Positions 27,971-35,429 of a stretch of 64,000 bases of DNA are shown in pieces (position 1 is the first letter of the stretch; each line of letters opens with the position of its first letter). Origin of the DNA: Rubellimicrobium thermophilum DSM 16684. GTDB taxonomy: Bacteria; Pseudomonadota; Alphaproteobacteria; Rhodobacterales; Rhodobacteraceae. The stretch covers positions 212,447 to 276,446 of the forward strand of contig NZ_KE557322.1 in the NCBI RefSeq assembly GCF_000442315.1. The letters are read 5' to 3'. The position numbers and the translations under genes were made by a program. The notes under the pieces were generated by a model. It was not told the DNA's origin. It saw nothing but the letters and a program-made list of their open reading frames with translations, and did not search any database.

Positions 27971-29173
27971 ATGACCGCTGCCTCTGGCCCGAACCCTGTC
28001 GCCTCTGCCGCCGCCCCCGAGGACGGACGCGCAGGGGGGTTCGCACTCTATGTCCACTGGCCCTTCTGCCAGGCCAAATGCCCCTATTGCGACTTCAACT
28101 CCCATGTTGCCGGGCGGATCGATCAGGCCGCCTGGGCCGCCGCCTATGAAGCCGAGATCGCCCGCGCCGCGGCCGAGACGCCGGGCCGGCGGCTCGATTC
28201 GATCTTCTTCGGCGGCGGCACCCCATCGCTGATGGCGCCGGAGGTGGTCGAGACGGTGCTGGCGGCCGCGCGCTCTGCCTGGGGCTTTGCGAATGGCATC
28301 GAGATCACCATGGAGGCCAATCCCACCTCGGCCGAGGCGGCGCGCTTTCGCGCCTATCGCGCAGCCGGGGTGGAGAGGCTCTCGCTCGGGGTGCAGGCGC
28401 TCGATGACCGGGATCTGCGGGCGCTCGGGCGGCTCCACTCCGCCGAGGAGGCAGTGGCCGCCTATCGCCTGGCCCGCGACATCTTCGCCCGCACCAGCCT
28501 CGATCTGATCTATGCCCGGCAGGACCAGACCGAAGCCGCCTGGGAAGCCGAGCTGACACGGGCCCTGGCCCTGGTCGCGGGCGAGGGCGGGGGCCATCTG
28601 TCGCTCTATCAGCTGACCATCGAGGAGGGCACCGCCTTCGGCGAGCGCCTGCGCGCCGGGCGCCTGCGCGGCCTGCCCTCCGAGGACCGTGCGGTCGCGC
28701 TCTGGGAGGTGACGCAGCGCCTGACCGAGGCGGCCGGCCTGCCCGGCTACGAGATTTCCAACCATGCCGTCCCGGGGCAGGAAAGCCGCCACAATCTGAT
28801 CTACTGGCGCGGCGGCGACTGGGTCGGCATCGGGCCCGGTGCCCATGGGCGGCTCACGCTTGGCGGCATCCGCTGGGCGACCGAGGCCGAACGCGCCCCG
28901 GCTGCCTGGCTGGCCCGTGTCACGCGCACGGGCAGCGGGGAAAGCCGGCGCGAGGCGCTCAGCCCGTGCGAGGCGGCTGAGGAGTGGCTGCTGATGGGGC
29001 TGCGGCTGGCCGAAGGGGTGGAGGAGGCGCGCCTGGCCGCCCTGACCGATCTGCCCGAGCGGGCCGCGGAGCTGGTGCAGATGGGTCTTCTGACACGCGG
29101 GGACGGGCGGCTCCGGGCGACCGCGGCGGGGCGCCCCCTGCTCGATGCGCTGCTGCGCAGGCTGCTGGCCTGA
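27971..29173 (+). CDS. hemW: Radical SAM heme chaperone HemW
   Basis: HemW-type radical SAM protein, once called coproporphyrinogen III oxidase-like, now regarded as a heme-trafficking chaperone. The CX3CX2C iron-sulfur cluster motif is at Cys33, Cys37 and Cys40 in VHWPFCQAKCPYCDFNSH. Later motifs are FFGGGTPSLM, TMEANPTS, RLSLGVQALDD and GYEISNHAVPG, then GIGPGAHGR and the C-terminal HemN-type domain. The His before the cluster is typical of HemW. The extra ~25 residues ahead of the radical SAM core are low-complexity. It is 126 bases downstream of rdgB on the same strand; rdgB-hemW adjacency is common in alphaproteobacteria. Confidence 0.93.
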   Translation: MTAASGPNPVASAAAPEDGRAGGFALYVHWPFCQAKCPYCDFNSHVAGRIDQAAWAAAYEAEIARAAAETPGRRLDSIFFGGGTPSLMAPEVVETVLAAARSAWGFANGIEITMEANPTSAEAARFRAYRAAGVERLSLGVQALDDRDLRALGRLHSAEEAVAAYRLARDIFARTSLDLIYARQDQTEAAWEAELTRALALVAGEGGGHLSLYQLTIEEGTAFGERLRAGRLRGLPSEDRAVALWEVTQRLTEAAGLPGYEISNHAVPGQESRHNLIYWRGGDWVGIGPGAHGRLTLGGIRWATEAERAPAAWLARVTRTGSGESRREALSPCEAAEEWLLMGLRLAEGVEEARLAALTDLPERAAELVQMGLLTRGDGRLRATAAGRPLLDALLRRLLA

Positions 29174-29200
29174 CGGATCACAGGGGCCGTCGCAGGGCGG

Positions 29201-29866
29201 TTACGGTATCGGCCGGGACGGTTGCCCCCCCTCCATCACCAGCACGGCCTGACCGGCTTCGGAACGCACCTCGCGCACAAGGCCGTAGACCTCGGCCGGG
29301 TCGGTGCGGACCGGCTGCCCCGCGACGAGGCTCACCACCTCGAAGCGGTAGAGGCCGGTGGGCAGCGGATGACCGTCCGCCGTCACCCCGGCCCATTCGA
29401 TCGGCGCCGCCGAGACGGGAATGCTCCGGCGCTCGATCTCCTGACCGCGATCGTCGCGGACGACAAGCTCGGCCGTCTCGGCCGTGGCCAGCGGATTGGG
29501 AGAGACGGTCACGGGGCTGCCCGAGAAGTAGGCGGGCATTGCCGCACGCACCTCCTGGCCGACCCAGCCCGCCAGCTGGCCCAGGCCCGAGACCCCCATC
29601 CGGGCCGACAGGGTGGTCAGAAGCTCATTGGTGCGGACCTGCTGCTCCACCCCTGCGAAGGTGGCGAGCTGGACGGCATAATCGGCCGAATCCATCGGAT
29701 CGGTTGGATCCTGGTTGCGCAGCTGGGCGGTCAGCATGCGCAGGAAGGTGTCGAAATCGCCGAGCGTGCCGCGTCGCGCGGCCCCGGCAGCCCCGGCCGT
29801 GCCGGAGCCGGTGGCCGCGTTCGGGACAGCGGACGGGGCAGTGGCAGTTGCGGCGGTGATGTCCAT
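29201..29866 (-). CDS. flgD: Flagellar hook assembly scaffold FlgD
   Basis: FlgD caps the growing hook and is replaced when the hook is complete. In the 221-residue protein the N-terminal conserved block FDTFLRMLTAQLRNQDPTDP, followed by MDSADYAVQLATFAGVEQQ (about residues 38-76), is unmistakable. The C-terminal half is a tudor/FlgD-Ig-like region with GLYRFEVVSLVAGQPV. The start ATG at 29866 is nine bases after the fliK stop, giving a fliK-flgD operon, logical because FliK measures the hook that FlgD builds. It is transcribed towards hemW (convergent). Confidence 0.94.
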   Translation of the reverse strand: MDITAATATAPSAVPNAATGSGTAGAAGAARRGTLGDFDTFLRMLTAQLRNQDPTDPMDSADYAVQLATFAGVEQQVRTNELLTTLSARMGVSGLGQLAGWVGQEVRAAMPAYFSGSPVTVSPNPLATAETAELVVRDDRGQEIERRSIPVSAAPIEWAGVTADGHPLPTGLYRFEVVSLVAGQPVRTDPAEVYGLVREVRSEAGQAVLVMEGGQPSRPIP

Positions 29867-29875
29867 GGGTCGTCC

Positions 29876-31506
29876 TCAGAGACGCAGATCGAGAGAACCC
29901 CGCCCCGCGGCACTGGCGGGCCCGGGCGGGGCAGACGGGAGGGCGGCGCTGTCCGGCGGGGCGGGCGAATCCCGGATCGGCGCCCCGTTGGGACCGGGGC
30001 GCCCCCCGCCGTCTGCCCGATCGCCGGTGCCGCTGTCCGTGCCGATGGTCACGGCAATCCCCGCAAGGCCTTCGGCGCGCAGGTCCTGACGCAGCATTTC
30101 GGCATGGCGGCGCAGCAGATCGGCGGTTTCGGGGCGCTGCGCCTCGATGATCAGATGCAGTGCCTCCTCCCCCCCCTCACGCGGAGCGACAGCAGGCCGA
30201 GCTCCCCGGAGGACAGGTGCAGGGCGCCGCCGCCTTCGGCCGGGGAAAGGCCGAAGGGCCCGGACGCAGGAAGGCGGGCCCCCTGGCCCGTTCCTCCCCC
30301 CCCTCCCCATGACCGCTGCCGGTCCCGCTGCCGCCGGTCGGGGACGAGGCGGACGGAAGCCCCGCGCCCGGCAGCAGGAGAGAGGACAAGCCCGTCGGGC
30401 CGGCGGCGTCCGGCTTCGGGTCGGATCCTCCGGTGGCCGGAAGCCGGGCGGAGGGATCGCCGGAACCGTCATCCGGATCCATCCTCGGAATCCCCGGCCG
30501 GGCAGGAGCGGCAGCGGATGCGGGGGCGATGCGGGGGGCCATGCGCTCCGCAGCGGGGGGGCGGGGCCGGCACCCCCACGGGCTGCCGCAGGGCAGGCCC
30601 GGTCGGCCTGGGGTCGGTCACGGGAGCCATCCCGCAGGGCGGGAAGGATCCGGCCGCCGTTGCAATACCCGGGGGACAATCGGCAGGGGACAGCGCAGGG
30701 ATCCCTCCGGGGCGGGAAGACCCTGCGCTGTCCTGCCCCGCCTGTCCCGGCTGCGACCGGGACAGGAGGACCGGCAGGCCGGCGCCCCGAGCCGCCTGCC
30801 CTGCGGCTGCCGGGCGGGAAGGGCCTGCCGCATCCGTCAGGGGAGCAGCGTCCCGATCCCCGCAGGCCGCAGAGCCGGGGCCTGACGGTCCCGTGTGTGC
30901 CGGGCCGTCGGCCAGCGGCAGGGCGGATTCACGCAGGGCGGGCTCGGGCCCATCGTCCCCGGCAAGGCCGGCGCCCGGGAGGGCAGACGGCACGGGCGAA
31001 GCGACGGACATGCCCTGCGGCCGTCCGGCGCTGCGCCTGCCGGGGTGCGGCATGGCGGCCCTCTCTGCCGCCGGATCCGGGGGCGCATCGGCCCCTTCCC
31101 CATCAGACAGATCGCCCCATTCCGCATGGGACGGGAGGGCGTCCGGGAACGGCGGGGCCGCCCCCGCGACAGGCGCGGCGGTGTCCGTGCAGGCGGCGAT
31201 GTCCGGCCCTTCCCCCGGAGGTGGGGACGGCTCCCCCCCGGATCCGGCGGGGGGCGGCGGTTCCCCCGCCGATCCGGCGCGATCCTGGCTGCTGCCCCCG
31301 CCGTTCTCTCCGGCGGCGGTCGGTCTGCCTTCCCCCCCCGCCGGTCCACAGGGGGGTGGCTCGTCCTCGGCTCCGGACCGGGGAGCGGGTGAAACAAGAA
31401 GGCGGGCGAATCCCGCCCCGTCGGCAACGGAACCGGGAAGGGGGCGTGCCTTGCGCGGGGGATGGGTCTCCGGTCCCCGGGGACCGGCGGCTGTCAGGGT
31501 CTCCAT
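29876..31506 (-). CDS. fliK: Flagellar hook-length control protein FliK (multiple frameshifts)
   Basis: FliK acts as the hook-length ruler and switches export specificity. The C-terminal domain is recognisable: LHLSSGELGLLSLRV in one frame and EEALHLIIEAQRPETADLL, then RRHAEMLRQDLRAEGLAGI, in the next. The N-terminal part is a long Pro/Gly/Ala-rich disordered region, as usual. The gene is read in different frames across three C/G runs: 30555-30561 (7 bases), about 30279-30303 (G/C runs of 5 and 8) and 30169-30176 (8 bases). Correcting them gives roughly 543 residues. The start (ATG 31506) is tentative. The operon fliK-flgD and the CtrA-like box upstream support identity despite the damage. 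Confidence 0.68.
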
Positions 31507-31549
31507 ACGATTCGCCTCCGTTCGGAGAACGCAGCATGGCAGGGAAAAC

Positions 31550-31564
31550 TTACGGAATGTTTAC
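31550..31564. promoter_or_regulatory. CtrA-like box between fliK and flgJ (6/8)
   Basis: TTAC-GGAATGT-TTAC keeps the TTAA-N7-TTAA spacing with the last base of each half changed. It sits in the 111-bp divergent gap between fliK and flgJ, so one site could serve both. Confidence 0.4.
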
Positions 31565-31617
31565 CGCCACCGGAGAGAATGGGCAGACGACAGTCCCATT
31601 TCGCCGGAGGTTCCGTC

Positions 31618-31937
31618 ATGATGTCTGCCCCTGCCGTCCCTTCAGCCGTCTTCTCAACCGTTCGCCATGTTCCCCCGCCTGTCTCCCAGACCGCGCCTCT
31701 GCGCGAGGCGGCTGTGGCGATCGAGGCGAGTTTCCTGCGCGAGATGCTCGCTGCCGTGGGTCTGGGGCGCGTGCCGTCGGCCTTTGGCGGTGGCGAGGGG
31801 GAGGGGCAGTTCACGTCCTTCCTGCTTGAGGCTCAGGCCCGTCATCTGGCGGAGCCGGGGGGATCGGGCTGGCCGAATCGATCCTGCGCGGGCTGACCGC
31901 GGCGTCCTCGATGGGGGAGGGGGGCCATGCGCGCTGA
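31618..31937 (+). CDS. flgJ: Rod-binding protein, FlgJ N-terminal type (frameshifted)
   Basis: Short rod-assembly protein equivalent to the N-terminal scaffolding half of enterobacterial FlgJ; no muramidase domain is present. Seen: EAAVAIEASFLREMLAAVGL, then AFGGGEGEGQFTSFLLEAQARHLAE, both family hallmarks. The frame breaks at the G6 run 31857-31862. With one more G it continues GGIGLAESILRGL and ends at TGA 31937, giving 106 residues. ATG 31618 has GGAGG seven bases upstream (a second ATG follows directly). The 3' end overlaps the flgN-like gene by 11 bases. It is divergent from fliK with a CtrA-like box between. Confidence 0.85.
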
Positions 31938-32250
31938 GGCCCTTCTTGCCCTTCTGGAGGAGGAGCGGCGTCTGCTTCTTGCGGCCGACTGGGACGCGCT
32001 CGAGGGGCTGTGGCCCCGGAAGGCTGCGGCGCTTGGGGGGCTGGCGGGGGCCACGCCGGCCGAAGGCGCACGCCTGGCCGAGGGGCTTGCGCGCAATCAG
32101 GCCCTGCTGGCCGCGGCGGCGGAAGGGGTGCGCGAGGCGCTGCGCCGCCGGGCCGCCCTGCGCGAGGCGCAGCAGCTTGTCACCTATGACGCGACGGGTG
32201 TGCGCAGCCCCCGCGAAGCCTGCCCCCCCCGGCTGGAGCGGCGGGCATGA
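31927..32250 (+). CDS. flgN: FlgN-like flagellar export chaperone
   Basis: A 107-residue, almost entirely helical Leu/Ala/Glu-rich protein (LLALLEEERRLLLAADWDALE, then LWPRKAAALGGL) matching the FlgN pattern. FlgN chaperones the hook-filament junction proteins FlgK and FlgL before export. The start ATG lies inside the end of flgJ, so the pair is translationally coupled. The C-terminal ~15 residues (SPREACPPRLERRA) are basic and probably disordered. Sequence conservation in FlgN is low, so identification relies on size, helicity and position between flgJ and fliC. An unrelated coiled-coil protein is the alternative. Confidence 0.72.
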   Translation: MRAEALLALLEEERRLLLAADWDALEGLWPRKAAALGGLAGATPAEGARLAEGLARNQALLAAAAEGVREALRRRAALREAQQLVTYDATGVRSPREACPPRLERRA

Positions 32251-32300
32251 GCGGCTTGATTCAACTTGTGACTAGAAAACGGGCTGGCAACGGGCCGGAA

Positions 32301-32315
32301 TTAGGACGGCGTTAA
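32301..32315 (+). promoter_or_regulatory. CtrA-like box upstream of fliC (7/8)
   Basis: TTAG-GACGGCG-TTAA fits TTAA-N7-TTAA with one mismatch and lies 161-175 bases before the flagellin start in the 225-bp fliC leader/promoter region. Confidence 0.5.
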
Positions 32316-32407
32316 GACATGCCGCGCCAGGCTGCCCCTGCATCCCGGAACCGGGGTGGCGCGGGCGGCTCCCCTCCCGCAGCTGTCAGAAGGAGCGTTC
32401 CATGCCG

Positions 32408-32458
32408 CGCGCCAGAGGGGTGGCGCGGCGTCCCGAAACCCCGGCGCATAATGCGCCG
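32408..32458 (+). promoter_or_regulatory. Two stem-loops in the fliC leader
   Basis: Stem 1: CGCGCCA (32408-32414) pairs with TGGCGCG (32421-32427) around loop GAGGGG. Stem 2: CGGCGC (32442-32447) pairs with GCGCCG (32453-32458) around loop ATAAT. Stem 2 ends just before the fliC ribosome-binding site (AAGGA about 32463-32467, ATG 32476). FlbT and FlaF, encoded next door, are known regulators of flagellin mRNA in related bacteria; these hairpins are candidate targets (inference). Confidence 0.5.
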
Positions 32459-32475
32459 CTCCAAGGACTGACGCG

Positions 32476-33675
32476 ATGTCCAGCATTCTCACCAATACCA
32501 GCGCGATGGTCGCGCTCCAGACCCTCAAGGGGATCAATGCGAATCTGGCCAGGGTTCAGGACCAGATCTCGACCGGCAAGTCCGTCGCCACGGCCAAGGA
32601 CAATGCGGCCGTCTGGTCGATCTCGAAGGTCATGGAAAGCGATGTCCAGAGCTTCAAGGGCATCTCCGATTCGCTCTCGCTCGGCCAGTCCACCGTAAGC
32701 GTGGCGCGCAAGGCGTCGGAAACGGTGACGGATCTGCTGACGCAGATGAAGACGAAGATCGTCGCCGCGCAGGAGGAGAATGTCGATCGCGCCAAGATCC
32801 AGGCGGATGTGGCGGCGCTGCGCGATCAGATCGCCTCGGTTGTGGGGGCGGCGCAGTTCAACGGGCTCAACCTTGTGAACGGCTCGCGCAGCTCGGTCGA
32901 TTTCCTGTCCTCGCTGGATCGCTCGGGCAGCACGGTGACGGCCTCCTCGATCACCGTGGCGGCGCATGACCTGTCGATCGGGGCCTATGCGGCGAAGGCG
33001 GCCTTCTCTGCGGGGACCGGCGTGACCGCGGCGCAGGATGCCCAGGCCTTCAATCTCGATGCCGGGGCCTCTGAGACGATCACCATCGATGCCGGTGCCG
33101 GCTTTGTGGCGGGGGACAAGATCAGCATTCGCATCGGCAACCGTCAGGCGAGCTATACGATCACGGCGGAGGACGCCGCTTCGACGACGCCGGCCGACAT
33201 CGTTGCGGTGGGCCTCAAATCGGCGATCGAGACGCTGGGCATCGACGGGCTGACGGTGGACTATGACAGCGGCACGCCGGGGCAGCTGACGCTCAACAAT
33301 GGCGGCACGCGCGATCTGGCCGTGTCGGCCCAGTTCCAGAATGCCGGTTCGGGCGGTCTGGGCGCGCTGGGGGGCATCGATGTCTCGACCGGGGCCGGGG
33401 CGGCCGCGGCCCTCGGGGTCATCGATGGGCTGATCGACACGGCGGTTGCCGCGGCGGCGGATTTCGGTTCGGCCCAGGGGCGGATCGAAAGCCAGGCCGA
33501 CTTCGTCAGCAAGCTCAGCGATGCGCTGCGCACCGGGATCGGCTCGATGGTGGACGCCGACATGGAGGAGGCCTCGGCCCGCCTCCAGGCGCTGCAGGTG
33601 CAACAGCAGCTCGGCGTGCAGGCCCTGTCGATCGCCAATCAGGCGCCGCAGTCGATCCTGTCGCTGTTCCGTTGA
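32476..33675 (+). CDS. fliC: Flagellin
   Basis: Structural subunit of the flagellar filament, 399 residues. Conserved D0/D1 helices lie at both ends: MSSILTNTSAMVALQTLKGI, QISTGKSVATAKDNAAVWSI, DVAALRDQIASVVGAAQFNG at the N-terminus, and RIESQADFVSKLSDALRTGI, QQQLGVQALSIANQAPQSIL at the C-terminus. The surface-exposed middle (about residues 155-305) is beta-rich with many Ser/Thr and could carry glycans. The ending ILSLFR is typical of alphaproteobacterial flagellins. The leader holds a CtrA-like box and two hairpins. flaF and flbT follow and control flagellin output in related species. A single flagellin gene is visible. Confidence 0.97.
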   Translation: MSSILTNTSAMVALQTLKGINANLARVQDQISTGKSVATAKDNAAVWSISKVMESDVQSFKGISDSLSLGQSTVSVARKASETVTDLLTQMKTKIVAAQEENVDRAKIQADVAALRDQIASVVGAAQFNGLNLVNGSRSSVDFLSSLDRSGSTVTASSITVAAHDLSIGAYAAKAAFSAGTGVTAAQDAQAFNLDAGASETITIDAGAGFVAGDKISIRIGNRQASYTITAEDAASTTPADIVAVGLKSAIETLGIDGLTVDYDSGTPGQLTLNNGGTRDLAVSAQFQNAGSGGLGALGGIDVSTGAGAAAALGVIDGLIDTAVAAAADFGSAQGRIESQADFVSKLSDALRTGIGSMVDADMEEASARLQALQVQQQLGVQALSIANQAPQSILSLFR

Positions 33676-33684
33676 ACGCGGCCC

Positions 33685-33711
33685 GGGCGGGGACGCAGGG
33701 CGCCCCCGCCC
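33685..33711 (+). terminator. Probable hairpin terminator after fliC
   Basis: GGGCGGGG (33685-33692) pairs with CCCCGCCC (33704-33711) across an 11-base loop, nine bases after the flagellin stop, followed by TTCCCCTTC. The pyrimidine tail is weak, so partial termination that lowers flaF-flbT relative to fliC is plausible. Confidence 0.45.
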
Positions 33712-33769
33712 TTCCCCTTCGTCCGGCCGGCATCTTCGCCGGGTCCCTCCGTCCTGAAAGGACTGTTCC

Positions 33770-34159
33770 GTGAATGCCATGCATCAGGCGCAACAGGCCT
33801 ATGCCGCCGCTGCCCCCGTCCGCACACCCCGTCAGGCCGAACATCAGATCGTCGCCGCGGTGACTGCGCGGCTTGCTGCCGCGCTCGCTGCGGGCGATGC
33901 GGCGCGTCTGGCGGCCGCCGTCCATGACAACAACCGCCTGTGGTCGGCCCTGGCTGCCGATCTGGCGTCTGCCGGCAATGCTCTTCCGGTGGATCTGCGC
34001 GCGCGTCTTCTGGGTCTTGCCGGCTTTGCCCTGCGCCAGGGGCATCGCCTGCTGCGCGGCGAGGGCGGCGGAGAGGCCCTTGTCGATCTCAACACGGCCG
34101 TGCTGCGCGGTCTGGCCGGCCAGCCCAACGCAGAGACTGCAAGCGGAGCTGCGGCATGA
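33770..34159 (+). CDS. flaF: Flagellar biosynthesis regulator FlaF
   Basis: FlaF is an alphaproteobacterial protein that promotes flagellin translation and secretion and opposes FlbT. The 129-residue helical product begins MNAMHQAQQAYAAAAPVRTP and contains HQIVAAVTARL, HDNNRLWSALAADLA and ARLLGLAGFALRQGH, matching the family pattern. GTG 33770 is taken as start because homologues begin MNA and a GAAAGGAC Shine-Dalgarno lies upstream; ATG 33779 is the alternative. It starts about 95 bases after fliC and overlaps flbT as ATGA. Confidence 0.92.
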   Translation: MNAMHQAQQAYAAAAPVRTPRQAEHQIVAAVTARLAAALAAGDAARLAAAVHDNNRLWSALAADLASAGNALPVDLRARLLGLAGFALRQGHRLLRGEGGGEALVDLNTAVLRGLAGQPNAETASGAAA

Positions 34160-34596
34160 CCGGACTTGTCCTCAAGCTGGGTCCTCATGAGCGGGTGCTC
34201 GTCAACGGTGCGGTGATCGAGAATGGGGACCGCCGTTCGCGGTTGTCGATCCTGACGCCGCATGCCCATATCCTGCGCCTGCGCGATGCGATCCGCCCGG
34301 GCGAGGCCAATACCCCCGTGCGTCGCGTCTGCTACATCGCTCAGCTGGCCCTGTCGGGCGACGCGCCCGAGGGCGAGGCCCGCCGCCAGCTTCTGCTGGG
34401 CATCGAACAGCTGTCCCAGGCCCTGCGCGATCCCGACAGCCGTCAGACCCTGGCCGAGGCGACGGCCGCTGTCGGTGCGGGAGACTTCTACCGCGCTCTC
34501 AAGCGGCTGCGCACGCTGCTGCCGCGGGAGGAGCGTCTGCTGGCCGCCGCGGCCGGCGGCGAGATGCCTCCCGCGCCGCCCCGGGTCGGCTCATGA
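34156..34596 (+). CDS. flbT: Flagellar biosynthesis repressor FlbT
   Basis: FlbT binds flagellin mRNA and in Caulobacter triggers its decay when the hook is unfinished, coupling filament synthesis to assembly. The 146-residue product shows the family start LVLKLGPHERVLVNGAVIEN and DRRSRLSILTPHAHILRLRDA, followed by TPVRRVCYIAQLAL and a helical C-terminus with EQLSQAL and DFYRALKRLRTLLP. Its ATG overlaps the flaF stop (ATGA), and its own stop overlaps the next gene. Together with FlaF and the structured fliC leader it suggests post-transcriptional control of flagellin here. Confidence 0.95.
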   Translation: MTGLVLKLGPHERVLVNGAVIENGDRRSRLSILTPHAHILRLRDAIRPGEANTPVRRVCYIAQLALSGDAPEGEARRQLLLGIEQLSQALRDPDSRQTLAEATAAVGAGDFYRALKRLRTLLPREERLLAAAAGGEMPPAPPRVGS

Positions 34597-35369
34597 CCTT
34601 TCAGGCGATCGTTCCGCTGTCCGGCCATGCCGGCTGGCGCTATCTGACGCGCAGCACAGAGGTCCAGATGGCCCGCCTGCGCGAAAGCCCGGAGGTGAAA
34701 CGCCTGACCGATCATTTCCGCGCCCATGTCGCCAAGGCGCAGACAGCCGCCGATCTGGTGTCCGATCGCCGTCTGCTCGAGGTGGCGCTGGGTGCCTTCG
34801 GTCTCAAGGCGGATCTGAACGCCCGTGCCTTCGTGCAGAAGGTGCTGGAGGGCGGGACGCTGCGGCCCGATTCCCTGGCGAACCGCCTTGCGGACAAGCG
34901 CTATGCGGCTCTGGCGCTTGAATTCGGCTATGGCGATCTGGGGGCGCGCACGGGCCTGCCCGGTTTTGCCGAACGGATCATTGCCCGCTACGAACGGCAG
35001 GTGTTCCAGGAGGCGGTGGGCGAGCGCGACGGGGCGATGAGGCTGGCGCTGAATCTCGCCCCGGCGCTGGCCGATCTGGCCGAACGGACAGGGAATGCCA
35101 ATGCCCAGTGGTATTCGGTGATCGCCAGCGCCCCATTGCGCGAGGTGTTCCAGACTGCCTTCGGCTTTCCCGCCTCCTTTGCCACGATCGATCTGGACCG
35201 GCAGCTGGCCGGCTACAAGGCCCGTGCTGCTGCGATGGGGGCGAAGGCTCCGACGGATTTCGCCGATCCTGCCCTGCAGGATCGGCTGCTGCGTCTCTAC
35301 TTTCTGCGCAGCGGGGCGCAGCAGGCTGCGACCTCTCCGGTTCTTGCGCTCCTGCGCCAGGGGGGATGA
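34593..35369 (+). CDS. DUF1217 flagellar-associated protein
   Basis: A 258-residue, mostly helical soluble protein of the DUF1217 family, found beside flbT or flgF in alphaproteobacteria. Recognisable elements are KRLTDHFRAHVAKAQTAADL, VSDRRLLEVALGAFGLKAD, LADKRYAALALEFGYGD and an ASAPLREVFQTAFGFPASFA block near residue 180. No signal peptide or membrane span is seen, so it is probably cytoplasmic or exported through the flagellar apparatus. The role is unknown. Its ATG overlaps the flbT stop, and the operon flaF-flbT-DUF1217 ends here, converging on fliI. Confidence 0.85.
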   Translation: MTFQAIVPLSGHAGWRYLTRSTEVQMARLRESPEVKRLTDHFRAHVAKAQTAADLVSDRRLLEVALGAFGLKADLNARAFVQKVLEGGTLRPDSLANRLADKRYAALALEFGYGDLGARTGLPGFAERIIARYERQVFQEAVGERDGAMRLALNLAPALADLAERTGNANAQWYSVIASAPLREVFQTAFGFPASFATIDLDRQLAGYKARAAAMGAKAPTDFADPALQDRLLRLYFLRSGAQQAATSPVLALLRQGG

Positions 35370-35429
35370 GGGGCCGCACCCTGCCGGCAGGGCCGCTGTC
35401 CTTCCCGCCCGGTTGCGCCTCAGCGGCCC

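Noticed and set aside
32281-32300. Sigma-54-like CTGGCAACGGG near the fliC promoter
   Set aside because: The GC element at the required distance is missing, so it does not fit TGGCAC-N5-TTGC.
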